From: Candidatus Parcubacteria bacterium
GTDB lineage: Bacteria > Patescibacteriota > Minisyncoccia > Minisyncoccales > Minisyncoccaceae
DNA: 22,871 nt
Assembly: GCA_017992335.1 (NCBI GenBank)
Contig: JAGOOU010000005.1
Location: 1 to 22,871, forward strand
Reading direction: 5' to 3'
Shown piece after piece: positions 1-6,642 of the stretch; the stretch's first letter is position 1; each line of letters opens with the position of its first letter. The notes beneath the pieces are model-generated. The model saw nothing but the letters and a program-made list of their open reading frames with translations, did not search any database and was not told where the DNA came from. Both the position numbers and the translations under genes were made by a program.

Positions 1-165
1 AGGAAATTCTTGTTTTAATTTGTTTCTTAATATTAAAGAAAGATTGGTTGCTTTGTCCCAATCATTAATTAATTCGTGAAAAAGCAATCTATGAACTTGC
101 TTTTTTCTAAATTCTGGCTCATTAGATAATAATTTAATTAATTTACTCCAATCCATCTTTGTCAT
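1..165 (-). CDS. rlmN: RlmN, 23S rRNA A2503 (and tRNA A37) C2-methyltransferase, N-terminal 55 residues only
   Basis: Only the first 55 codons lie in the window; the gene continues past the left edge. They fit the N-terminal accessory domain of RlmN: a pattern EPEFRKKQVHRLLF, then NDWDKATNLS and LRNKL, matches the 'FRADQV...W.Y......DEMTDI...LR.KL' region of E. coli RlmN. RlmN is a radical-SAM enzyme that methylates C2 of A2503 in 23S rRNA and A37 in some tRNAs; its CxxxCxxC motif would lie outside the window. The start is the ATG at 165 (MTKMDW) or the in-frame ATG at 156. Both overlap the end of rmuC (stop 143-145), so translation is probably coupled. It is the last visible gene of the obg-U32-rmuC-rlmN set. 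The identification rests on a short stretch. Confidence 0.72.
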   Translation of the reverse strand, partial: MTKMDWSKLIKLLSNEPEFRKKQVHRLLFHELINDWDKATNLSLILRNKLKQEFP

Positions 166-1120
166 CAATTAATTTTGCTTCTTCTGATTCTCCTTTTATC
201 TTATCAATCACTCTATTTAATTTTTTATTTCTAGTAACAGATACTTTTTCATATTGATCTGAAACTGTTTTAATTTTATTACCCAAAGTATCTAATTCAT
301 TGCTAAACTTGTTGTACTCTTCTTCAAAAACCTTAATTAAATTAATAATCTCTCCTAAATTCTCGTAATACATAAAACTTTTGTAAGATTGATAGACCAT
401 TCTCAAGATTGCTGTGAAACTAAATGGTCCGGCAATAACTACTTTCTTTTCTAAAGCTTCTTTCCAAACATCTCCTAATTTGTCGTAAATATATGAAAAG
501 ATTCTTTCATTAGGAACAAAAAGTATAACAAAATCAACAGTGTTTTCTTCTGGGTTAATATAGTCCCTTGTACAAACTTCTTTTATTTTTTGCTTAACAT
601 CTTTGGCAAAATCATCTAAATACTTTTTATCATTGGTTTCTTCAAATCTAACTAATGCTGAATAAGGGAACTTAACATCAATGTTTAATTTCTTTTTATC
701 AGGAAGAAATATTGTAAAATCAGGTCTATTAGAATTAGTATCTTGAGCAGTATTAGAAACATAATGCTCTCCTGAAACAAATCCAATTGTTTTAAGTAAA
801 TTATCAGCAATTTCCTCTCCCCACTTTCCTCTTAATTGATTATTAGATAAAACATTCTTTAATCCTTCTGTTGAATCTCTTAATTCTCCAGCCAATATTT
901 TATGCTCTTCTAAGATTGCTCTTAATGCATTAAATTCTCCCACTCTTTCTTTTTCAACTTGATGAAGCTTTGTTTCCAGTTCCTTAATTAATTCTTTTAC
1001 TTCTTCTTTGGTTCTCTTATTAGAATCAGTGATTACTTCTTTTTTAAAACCTAGCTCTCTCAAGAACAATACAAAAAGAGTAAAAAACAGAATTATAATT
1101 GCAATAGTTAGTTGATCCAT
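143..1120 (-). CDS. rmuC: RmuC family protein (DNA recombination-limiting, PD-(D/E)XK-like nuclease fold)
   Basis: This 325-residue protein matches the RmuC family, first described as limiting inversion at short inverted repeats in E. coli; its biochemical activity is poorly defined. Residues about 5-20 form a hydrophobic N-terminal anchor, and about 35-75 form a charged helical, probably coiled-coil segment. The RmuC core follows. Family hallmarks seen are LRGKWGE (96-102), RPDF (132-135) and a beta-hairpin ending in D148-V-K150, which corresponds to the nuclease-like D...(D/E)xK site, then a PNE segment and a helical C-terminus. E. coli RmuC is about 475 residues, so this is a short version, with most of the length missing from the coiled coil. 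The ATG at 1120 lies 5 nt after the U32 gene stop, with no clear Shine-Dalgarno, which suggests coupling within the operon. Confidence 0.88.
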   Translation of the reverse strand: MDQLTIAIIILFFTLFVLFLRELGFKKEVITDSNKRTKEEVKELIKELETKLHQVEKERVGEFNALRAILEEHKILAGELRDSTEGLKNVLSNNQLRGKWGEEIADNLLKTIGFVSGEHYVSNTAQDTNSNRPDFTIFLPDKKKLNIDVKFPYSALVRFEETNDKKYLDDFAKDVKQKIKEVCTRDYINPEENTVDFVILFVPNERIFSYIYDKLGDVWKEALEKKVVIAGPFSFTAILRMVYQSYKSFMYYENLGEIINLIKVFEEEYNKFSNELDTLGNKIKTVSDQYEKVSVTRNKKLNRVIDKIKGESEEAKLIDDKDGLE

Positions 1121-1125
1121 ATTTT

Positions 1126-2313
1126 TTATTTATATAGAAATACTTTATCTCCTTTTTTAACTTTGCCATTAATTTTAATTCCTACTTCACTGCCTTTAAT
1201 TCCTTTTTCAACTTCTTTCCCTTTAAAATGAATTGATGAAATATTTTCTTCGATAAATGTTTTTTCTCCTTCGATCAATATTTCTTCTCCTTTCTTAATA
1301 TCTCTATGACTTAATTTTAAAGCCATGACTTTCATTTTAGGATAATATTTTACTACGTCTCCTATGTATATTTTTTTAATTAATGAAACATTATCAGCTT
1401 TATCATAACCTATTCCTTCTTTACTGGGAATAGAGAAATAGAATCCAGTTGAAAATCCTCGATTATATACCTTACTTAACTCTTGTTTCCATTCTTTAGC
1501 TTTTTCTAAATTAAATGTTTTATTATAATAACTATCAATTGCCTCTCTATAACACCTAGAAGTAACTTCTATATACTTGGCATCCCTTCTCCTCCCCTCT
1601 ATTTTAAAAGAATCGATTCCTGCTTTGATTAGTTGAGGAATATATTCAATCATACATAAATCTTTAGCGCTTAAAAAGTATTTCCCTTCATTAACAACTC
1701 CATTCCCCTCGTCATCAGACAATAACCATTGTTTTCTACAAGGTTGAGCACAAGAACCGCAATTAGAAGATTTGCCGTATAGATATGAAGACAATATACA
1801 TCTTCCAGAAATAGCAAGACACATTGCTCCATGAACAAAAACTTCTGTTTCAATTTTTGCTTTTTTCTTTAATTCAGCAATATCTTTTAAATTCATTTCT
1901 CTGGCTAAAACAATTCTCTTAGCTCCTAGTTTCTTAAAAAACATTGCTGAACTATAATTAGAAACATTCATCTGGGTGGAAATAATAAAAGGTACTTTAT
2001 TTTTTTTGACCAAATCAATTACAGCAAAATCCCAAACAATTAAAGCATCTACTTTTGCTTTTTTAGCTTTCTTAATTAATTCTTCTGCTTTCTTAATATC
2101 TTTATTGTATATTGCAGAATTAAGAGTCATATATGCTTTGATTTTCAAATCATGGCACTTTTTAACAAACAAGGGCAATTCCTTAACTTTTATACCTGCC
2201 CTTGCCCTTAAACTTAAATCATTAACACCAAAATACACTGCATCAGCATATTTTTTACAAGCTTCTAGAGAAGACCAATCTTTAATTGGACACATTAATT
2301 CTGGCTTTTTCAT
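1126..2313 (-). CDS. U32 family 'peptidase', TrhP/RlhA-like RNA hydroxylation protein
   Basis: The 395-residue protein carries the U32 signature E-x-F-x2-G-A-M-C-x4-S-G-x-C at residues 157-172 (EVFVHGAMC...SGRC). Further Cys at 185, 188, 192 and 220 resemble the cysteines that bind a [4Fe-4S] cluster in UbiU/UbiV. The N-terminal half reads as a TIM-barrel-like domain (YFGVNDLSLRARAG at 27-40) and the C-terminal about 80 residues as a small beta-barrel. Family members once called collagenases are now known for RNA hydroxylation (TrhP/YegQ, tRNA ho5U34; RlhA, 23S C2501) or ubiquinone hydroxylation. An RNA role is favoured here because the neighbours are obg and rlmN; that is inference. Its ATG overlaps the obg stop as ATGA (2310-2313), so translation is coupled. 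The exact substrate cannot be told from sequence. Confidence 0.88.
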   Translation of the reverse strand: MKKPELMCPIKDWSSLEACKKYADAVYFGVNDLSLRARAGIKVKELPLFVKKCHDLKIKAYMTLNSAIYNKDIKKAEELIKKAKKAKVDALIVWDFAVIDLVKKNKVPFIISTQMNVSNYSSAMFFKKLGAKRIVLAREMNLKDIAELKKKAKIETEVFVHGAMCLAISGRCILSSYLYGKSSNCGSCAQPCRKQWLLSDDEGNGVVNEGKYFLSAKDLCMIEYIPQLIKAGIDSFKIEGRRRDAKYIEVTSRCYREAIDSYYNKTFNLEKAKEWKQELSKVYNRGFSTGFYFSIPSKEGIGYDKADNVSLIKKIYIGDVVKYYPKMKVMALKLSHRDIKKGEEILIEGEKTFIEENISSIHFKGKEVEKGIKGSEVGIKINGKVKKGDKVFLYK

Positions 2314-3299
2314 AATCCTTTTAATTTTTCTTTGAGTATTTTATTTAAAACAGTTTTAACTTTTTCTAACGATTCGTCGTCAAAAATAGAGAAAGCAATT
2401 ATTTCCTTATTCTTCAATTCTTTTATTTTCTTCAATTCTTTAATCTTTTTCTCTATTTCTTCTTTTTGAGCTAAATCTGTTTTAGACAAAAATACATATT
2501 CTTGTTTTTCAATCATTTCTGGATTATATTCCTTCAATTCATTTTTAATGGTTAAGTAGTCTTTTTTAACATCAATTGAATCAGCAGAAATAAAATGAAA
2601 AAGTATTTTAGTTCTCTCAACGTGCCTTAAAAACTTCATGCCCAATCCCTTGCCAGAAGAAGCTCCCTCAATTAATCCTGGAATGTCAGCTAAAATCAAA
2701 TCATAATATACTCCTAAATTAGGCTCTAAAGTGGTAAAGGGATAATTAGCAACCTTGGGATCTGCATTAGTTAATTCTTTAAGCAAGCTTGATTTACCAA
2801 CATTGGGAAGACCAATAAAACCAATATCAGCTATTAATTTTAATTCTAATCTTAAATTAAAAGCTTCTCCAGGAAGTCCTGATTGAGATTGCATTGGCGA
2901 GGTATTCCTAGAAGATCGAAAAAAGAAATTACCCTTTCCTCCTTTCCCTCCTTTAGCAAGTAAGATTTTTTCTCCTACATTAACTATTTCCATCTTTTCT
3001 GAAAGATTATCCAAATTATATATCACTGTTCCAACTGGAACCTTGATAATTGCATCCTCTCCTGTTCTTCCGTCCATAAATTGACCTCTTCCATTTTTCC
3101 CATCTTCTGCTTTTAATTCTTTTTTAAAACGAAATTGTTTTAAAGCATCTAATTCGGGAACGCCAATAAAATATACATTACCACCATTACCACCAGCAGC
3201 TCCTGTTGGGCCAACTCCAAATTTATTCTTATCAAAAGCAACAGCACCACTGCCACCATTTCCAGCACTAACTTTAATTGTTACATCATCTATAAGCAT
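2310..3299 (-). CDS. obg: Obg/CgtA GTPase, ribosome (50S) assembly
   Basis: A 329-residue Obg GTPase. Residues 1-158 form the Gly-rich Obg fold (GNGGSGAVAF, GPTGAAGGNGGN, KGGKGGKGN). The G domain follows, with G1 GLPNVGKSS (163-171), switch region NYPFTTLEPN, G3 DIPGL (205-209) and G4 SKTD (262-265), where Ser replaces the usual Asn of NKxD. E. coli ObgE is 390 residues; the variable C-terminal domain is absent here, as in many bacteria. Obg acts late in 50S assembly and in stress control. It is the first gene of the obg-U32-rmuC-rlmN operon. A promoter-like TTGAAT-17-TATGCT ends 6 nt before the ATG and there is no Shine-Dalgarno, so the mRNA may be leaderless. Confidence 0.96.
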   Translation of the reverse strand: MLIDDVTIKVSAGNGGSGAVAFDKNKFGVGPTGAAGGNGGNVYFIGVPELDALKQFRFKKELKAEDGKNGRGQFMDGRTGEDAIIKVPVGTVIYNLDNLSEKMEIVNVGEKILLAKGGKGGKGNFFFRSSRNTSPMQSQSGLPGEAFNLRLELKLIADIGFIGLPNVGKSSLLKELTNADPKVANYPFTTLEPNLGVYYDLILADIPGLIEGASSGKGLGMKFLRHVERTKILFHFISADSIDVKKDYLTIKNELKEYNPEMIEKQEYVFLSKTDLAQKEEIEKKIKELKKIKELKNKEIIAFSIFDDESLEKVKTVLNKILKEKLKGL

Positions 3300-3334
3300 A
3301 GATTAAGCATAGCTTGATTTCTTAAAAAATTCAA
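3300..3334 (-). promoter_or_regulatory. Putative obg promoter, leaderless arrangement
   Basis: On the minus strand, -35 TTGAAT (3329-3334), a 17-bp spacer and -10 TATGCT (3306-3311) precede the obg ATG by 6 nt. Each box matches the consensus at 4 of 6 positions. Transcription would begin at or next to the start codon, and no Shine-Dalgarno is present. The terminator T-run of the preceding unit ends 2 nt upstream of the -35. Confidence 0.45.
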
Positions 3335-3336
3335 AC

Positions 3337-3358
3337 AAAAAAGGTGATAAATATCACC
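3337..3358 (-). terminator. Rho-independent terminator after the rarA / small-ORF unit
   Basis: On the minus strand, GGTGATA and TATCACC form a hairpin (stem of 6-7 bp with a 2-4 nt loop) followed directly by TTTTTT. The TGA stop of the 40-codon ORF (3354-3356) lies inside the 5' arm of the stem. The hairpin is AT-containing and short, so its efficiency is uncertain, but its placement between two units fits. Confidence 0.7.
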
Positions 3359-3476
3359 AACAGTTATAAATATAATGGGCCAAAATAAGTAGAAAAACAA
3401 TGAGAAAGTTAATAATAATTAAAATTACTATTAAAAGACCGTCCTGAATGCCATTCCAAATCTCATTAGAATTCAT
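3354..3476 (-). CDS. Small single-span membrane protein (40 aa), unrecognised
   Basis: An ORF of 40 codons runs from the ATG at 3476 to a TGA within a terminator stem. The N-terminus (MNSNEIWNGIQDG) is polar with one acidic and one amidated patch. Residues about 14-33 are almost all Leu, Ile, Val and Phe, ending in HYIYNCW: a single transmembrane helix with a short aromatic tail. It lies 36 nt after the rarA stop, on the same strand, before the terminator, so it would be the last gene of the rarA transcript. There is no good Shine-Dalgarno. I do not recognise the family. In AT-rich DNA a hydrophobic ORF can arise by chance. The placement exactly between rarA and a terminator, with the stop in the hairpin as at other genes here, argues that it is real. 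Confidence 0.45.
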   Translation of the reverse strand: MNSNEIWNGIQDGLLIVILIIINFLIVFLLILAHYIYNCW

Positions 3477-3512
3477 AATTGTCAACTCTGCTATAGGAAC
3501 AATATAACAATT

Positions 3513-4727
3513 TTACTTTTCTGTAAAGTACTTTCTATTCTTCAGTTTACTAGGCATATATTCCTGTTTTTCGCTATATTCATAATTAGGACTATACTTG
3601 TAATCCTTACCATATCCTAAATTCTTCATTAATTTAGTTGGAGCATTCCTTAAATGTATTGGTACTCCCAAATTACCGTAATTTTTAACATCTTCTGCTG
3701 CTTTTAAATATCCAATGTATAATTCATTAGATTTCTTACATTTAGCCAAATACACTACCGCCTGAGCTAAAATTACATTACATTCTGGATAACCAATAAA
3801 ATGACAGGCGTGATAAGCTGCTACTGTCTGCTCTAATGCCCTTGAATTAGCAAGCCCAACATCTTCTGAAGCAAACCTAACTAATCTTCTAGCAATAAAT
3901 AACGGATCTTCTCCTGCTTCAACCATTCTTGCAAGCCAGTACAAAGCTGCATTTGCATCAGAACCTCTCATTGATTTATGAAGAGCTGATATTATATTAT
4001 AATGTTCATCTCCTCCTTTATCATATAAAAGATTTATCTTATTTACTGCTTCCTTTATTAAATCATCATTAATAACAATGTTTTCATTAAGGGAATTACT
4101 TAAAACAGCGTACTCTAAAATATTTAATGCTACCCTAGCATCTCCATTACTTAATTGAGCAATTAATGAAACTGCTTTTTTATTAATCTTAATTTTAAAC
4201 TTAGAAAAACCCTTCTTGATTGCTCTTTTAATCAATTCCTCGATATCTTGCTCTTCCAATTGTTTGAAAACAAAAACACGAGAACGAGATAAAAGAGCTC
4301 CTCTGATTTCAAAACTAGGATTCTCGGTTGTTGCTCCAATTAAAACAATAAGTCCGTTTTCAATGTGTGGCAACAAAGCATCTTGCTGTGTTTTGTTCCA
4401 GCGATGAATTTCATCTATAAAAAGAATGGTTCTTTTCCCTAATCGGTCATTGATTTTAGCTTTTTCAATTATTTCTTTTAAATCCTTTATTCCAGATGTA
4501 ACAGCACTAATTTTAATAAACTCAGACTTGGTTTGTTTAGCAATAATATATGCTAAAGTGGTTTTCCCTGTACCTGGAGGACCCCAGAATATCATTGAAG
4601 GAATCCTGTCTTCTTCAATTGCTTTTCTTAGCAATTTCTCTTCTCCAATAAGGTCTTTCTGCCCGAAAAAATCAGCCAATGTTTCTGGCCTCATTCTATC
4701 TGCTAATGGTTTAAAGTTCTGTTCCAT
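3513..4727 (-). CDS. rarA: RarA (MgsA) AAA+ ATPase, replication-associated recombination
   Basis: A 404-residue RarA protein, close to the family length of about 420-450. Residues 5-30 match the conserved start (PLADRMRPETLADFFGQ). Walker A is WGPPGTGKTT (48-57) and Walker B is DEIH (105-108). Sensor 1 (IGATTENPSF) and the arginine-finger region (LLSRSRVF) follow. The C-terminal tetramerisation domain is clear, with MRGSDANAALYWLARM, EAGEDPLFIARRLVR, and the family ending with H-L-R-N-A-P-T and the YxYxPNY-like tail. RarA acts at stalled forks with SSB and RecA. The ATG at 4727 is preceded by TATAGT at 7 nt and no Shine-Dalgarno, suggesting its own leaderless promoter. A 40-codon membrane ORF follows before the terminator. 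Confidence 0.96.
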   Translation of the reverse strand: MEQNFKPLADRMRPETLADFFGQKDLIGEEKLLRKAIEEDRIPSMIFWGPPGTGKTTLAYIIAKQTKSEFIKISAVTSGIKDLKEIIEKAKINDRLGKRTILFIDEIHRWNKTQQDALLPHIENGLIVLIGATTENPSFEIRGALLSRSRVFVFKQLEEQDIEELIKRAIKKGFSKFKIKINKKAVSLIAQLSNGDARVALNILEYAVLSNSLNENIVINDDLIKEAVNKINLLYDKGGDEHYNIISALHKSMRGSDANAALYWLARMVEAGEDPLFIARRLVRFASEDVGLANSRALEQTVAAYHACHFIGYPECNVILAQAVVYLAKCKKSNELYIGYLKAAEDVKNYGNLGVPIHLRNAPTKLMKNLGYGKDYKYSPNYEYSEKQEYMPSKLKNRKYFTEK

Positions 4728-4734
4728 TAACTTA

Positions 4735-4763
4735 ACTATATTTCATTTACAAAAAAGAGGCAA
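4735..4763 (-). promoter_or_regulatory. Putative rarA promoter, leaderless, overlapping the upstream terminator
   Basis: On the minus strand, -35 TTGCCT (4758-4763) and -10 TATAGT (4735-4740) are separated by 17 bp. The -10 ends 7 nt before the rarA ATG, and no Shine-Dalgarno is present. The -35 box lies inside the 3' arm of the preceding gene's terminator hairpin, so the two elements share DNA. Confidence 0.45.
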
Positions 4764-4777
4764 GTATGTCATGCCTC
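4751..4777 (-). terminator. Rho-independent terminator of the HAD phosphatase gene
   Basis: On the minus strand, GAGGCA and TGCCTC form a 6-bp stem around a 9-nt loop, followed by TTTTTT. The TGA stop of the HAD gene (4769-4771) lies in the loop, and its last sense codons (GAG GCA) form the 5' arm. Confidence 0.75.
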
Positions 4778-5647
4778 CATTGTCTTGATGAAAAAGTTGG
4801 TTATTATCCCAAAATCTTCCTTTACAAATCCATGAGCTTTCTGAGAAATAAGCTCCATTTTTTCTTTGGTTAGAGTTTCTCTTCTATGAGAAGGACAAAA
4901 AAATATCATTGTCGCATCTTTTGAAACTAAATCAAGAGCATTGAAATCAGTATTGCCATCCCCAATAGCAAAAATATTTTCATGAGAAATATCCCAAATC
5001 TTTGAGAAGCTAGAAGTTATCCAAGGCTTGTTTTTTGCTGTTACAATGCTTTGATCATCCCAACCCTCCATAGTTCCTTTTTTATTAAAAACTAATTCGG
5101 TTGCATTGATTTGAAGGTTTCCATATTTTCTATGGTCAATACCAGAACGTTCTAGAGTTCTTTCTATCACGTTTTTTACACCAGAAGAAGCAATACAAAC
5201 TTTAGAACAATTTTTTAATAAATATATTAGAAGTATCGCTCCATACGTGTGCATACTAGATTTTCCAATCTCTTTTTCAATACAATCCCATCTAAGTCCA
5301 CGATTAACATACATCTCTAAATTTGTTCTTTGCCATTTTTTCATCTCAGTACTAGTCAACGGTCTTTGCTTTTCAATTTCATGATATTGTTTTGTAATTT
5401 TCTCTAATAGAAGATTGTCTTTTGTTGTTCCCACCTTTGAAAAACCCCTGTTCGTTATTTGCCAAGAATTATTATTAATTCCAGGCGCAGTTAGAGTATC
5501 ATCCCAATCAAGAATAACCCCGATATCTGAATAATGTATTTTCCTTAAAAATCTATGAATATGATTTGTTGTCAACAAGCAATCACAGGCAACATCATTT
5601 GCCATTAAAGAATACAGATCTTCTAATCTGATAGTCTTTGTTTTCAT
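4769..5647 (-). CDS. HAD-superfamily phosphatase, resembling pyrimidine 5'-nucleotidase (UMPH-1-like)
   Basis: HAD hydrolase of 292 residues when started at the ATG at 5647. That start has AGAGG 8 nt upstream; a longer reading frame would need a TTG at 5668, so the ATG is preferred. Motif I is DWDDT (D47 nucleophile, D49 acid/base). Motif II is SSG (154-156). A Lys near 205-207 could be motif III, and motif IV is GDGNTD (229-234). The long cap between motifs I and II contains a Y-x-x-I-E...LT..E pattern like UMPH-1/cytosolic 5'-nucleotidase III ('KYYPIE...T.EEK'), and the length is close to that family's. Likely role: dephosphorylation of a pyrimidine mononucleotide or similar phosphate. The substrate is inferred from weak resemblance; only the HAD fold is firm. 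It lies 65 nt after the prepilin/LamG gene and ends in its own terminator. Confidence 0.75.
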   Translation of the reverse strand: MKTKTIRLEDLYSLMANDVACDCLLTTNHIHRFLRKIHYSDIGVILDWDDTLTAPGINNNSWQITNRGFSKVGTTKDNLLLEKITKQYHEIEKQRPLTSTEMKKWQRTNLEMYVNRGLRWDCIEKEIGKSSMHTYGAILLIYLLKNCSKVCIASSGVKNVIERTLERSGIDHRKYGNLQINATELVFNKKGTMEGWDDQSIVTAKNKPWITSSFSKIWDISHENIFAIGDGNTDFNALDLVSKDATMIFFCPSHRRETLTKEKMELISQKAHGFVKEDFGIITNFFIKTMEA

Positions 5648-5654
5648 AACCAAA

Positions 5655-5660
5655 ACCTCT
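5655..5660 (-). promoter_or_regulatory. Shine-Dalgarno AGAGG(T) that decides the HAD gene start
   Basis: On the minus strand, AGAGG lies 8 nt before the ATG at 5647. This places translation start at that ATG rather than the in-frame TTG at 5668, because the Shine-Dalgarno would otherwise be inside the coding region. It is one of the few clear Shine-Dalgarno sequences in the window. Confidence 0.6.
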
Positions 5661-5712
5661 TTGAGCAATTGTTAAAATGCTAAGTCAAACCTAAAACAAT
5701 TTTTGATTAAAG

Positions 5713-6333
5713 TCAATCTAGGCCTATGCTAATTTTAAATTCAGATAATTTCTCGGTGTACTCTCCTGACGAAATATTTCTATTTTTAAATAATTTATTT
5801 AAACCTGAAAAATAATTATTTTCTACATTAATACCCATAATTACAGAATCAAAAAAAACTATTTCGTCAAATTTTCCTTTAAAATTATATGTTGTTGTAT
5901 TTCCTTGATATGTTCCAATATACAAATCACTAGTATTATCAACAGCCAAAGAATCTGTTGTTGACTTTATACCCTTCGATACTCCATTTACATATAAAGT
6001 AATATTATGATTACTGTGATTATACATAAAGACTAAATGAGACCACTTATTTTCTTCTATAACACCAGTCCACGAAACATTATTCCAGGTTATGCCATTT
6101 GTAAATTGCCAAAAAACACTTTTTTTATTAGAACCATAATTAGTATAAGCATACCAATAAGGATTTATATTTGATTGAACGCCTTTATTTATTAGTGTCC
6201 CAGCCGTTTGAGATGTTACTCCGTTATATATCCACATAGAGATAGTTACATCTCCTGGAAAGTGAAGATTGCTATTGTCTGATAATTTAATAAAATCGTC
6301 GTCTCCTAAATTTAAGCAATTTTTGATATACAA
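5713..6333 (-). CDS. LamG (concanavalin A-like) domain part of a frameshifted prepilin-LamG protein
   Basis: This frame encodes about 200 residues of a LamG/laminin-G-like jelly roll. Features seen are the start strand LNLGDDDFIKLSDNSNL, TISMWIYNG, WSHLVFMYNHSNHNITLYVNG, and LYIGTYQGNTTTYNFKGKFDEIVFF, which is the usual 'G.iDevriy' end. Any independent start would be the TTG at 6333, with no Shine-Dalgarno. It is better read as the C-terminal domain of the prepilin gene at 6312-6626: adding one base to the A5 run at 6320-6324 joins the two frames into ...CISKNCLNLGDDDF, a normal LamG entry strand. Prepilin-LamG fusions are common in CPR genomes and are thought to be exported pseudopilin-like surface proteins. 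No good terminator follows. Confidence 0.7.
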   Translation of the reverse strand: MYIKNCLNLGDDDFIKLSDNSNLHFPGDVTISMWIYNGVTSQTAGTLINKGVQSNINPYWYAYTNYGSNKKSVFWQFTNGITWNNVSWTGVIEENKWSHLVFMYNHSNHNITLYVNGVSKGIKSTTDSLAVDNTSDLYIGTYQGNTTTYNFKGKFDEIVFFDSVIMGINVENNYFSGLNKLFKNRNISSGEYTEKLSEFKISIGLD

Positions 6334-6626
6334 TCACTACTCCAAGAAGGGTCACTTGCTTCTACTCCACTTGTTGCTCCTAAAAAACCAGCCACTGAAT
6401 TCCAAGAATCACCAATATTTTGTCCCGTGCCTTCATCAAGCTTTATTTCTGCTTTAAGATTTCCCAACAATGAATTTCTTGTTGAATCAGCGAATGCTTT
6501 TCCCTTAGCAATATTAGCGCTATTAGTAATCGAGCTCATTCCAACAAGAATAAACGCAGAAAGGATTCCGATGATAACGATTACTACCAATATTTCGATT
6601 AAAGTAAATGAATTAGACATTTTCAT
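6312..6626 (-). CDS. Type IV prepilin-like N-terminal domain, out of frame with its LamG domain
   Basis: A class III/IV prepilin signal is clear: MKMSNS, then FTLIEILVVIVIIGILSAFILVG. Glu at mature position +5 (E11) is present, followed by a roughly 20-residue hydrophobic helix (7-29). The residue before the cleavage site is Ser rather than the usual Gly. After the helix comes a typical linker (LKAEIKLDEGTGQNIGDSWN), the Y/W..DEG.G pattern that precedes LamG domains in such proteins. The frame stops at 6312-6314, just after an A5 run, while the LamG domain continues in the -1 frame (5713-6333). It is therefore a frameshifted gene, a base-calling error, or a recoding site. Start ATG at 6626; TATAAT lies 8 nt upstream and no Shine-Dalgarno is seen. 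Confidence 0.75.
   Translation of the reverse strand: MKMSNSFTLIEILVVIVIIGILSAFILVGMSSITNSANIAKGKAFADSTRNSLLGNLKAEIKLDEGTGQNIGDSWNSVAGFLGATSGVEASDPSWSSDCISKIA
6320..6324 (-). other. Frameshift site (A5 run on the minus strand) joining prepilin and LamG frames
   Basis: The coding strand reads TCA AAA ATT GCT TAA in the prepilin frame. One more A in the run gives TCA AAA AAT TGC TTA, which leads directly into the LamG frame. The overlap between the two frames is only 22 bp (6312-6333), so the break point is well placed. Confidence 0.7.
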
Positions 6627-6642
6627 ATATTTCTATTATACT
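6614..6642 (+). promoter_or_regulatory. valS promoter
   Basis: On the plus strand, -35 TAGACA (6614-6619, 5 of 6 matches) and -10 TATACT (6637-6642) are separated by 17 bp. The -35 lies inside the first codons of the divergent prepilin gene, and the -10 shares 4 bp with the prepilin -10. The valS leader would be about 20 nt and has no Shine-Dalgarno. Confidence 0.6.

Noticed and set aside
1976..2335. Plus-strand open frame of 119 codons, and other plus-strand frames antisense to U32, rarA, serS, lysS, greA and Mur genes
   Set aside because: They lie antisense to conserved proteins and have no recognisable domains or start signals. Long open antisense frames are common in such biased sequence.
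4769..5668. TTG start at 5668 for the HAD gene, adding seven residues
   Set aside because: The ATG at 5647 has AGAGG at 8 nt, which would lie inside the coding region if the TTG were used.
5667..5701. Inverted repeat AATTGTT ... AACAATT (arms 7 bp, 21-bp loop) ahead of the HAD gene, as an operator or terminator
   Set aside because: Arms are AT-rich and short, the loop is long and no T-run follows. Such repeats are expected by chance at this base composition.
5713..6626. Programmed -1 frameshift joining prepilin and LamG
   Set aside because: The A5 run lacks a proper X-XXY-YYZ heptamer in frame and I see no strong downstream hairpin. A simple indel or read error explains it more easily, though it is not excluded.
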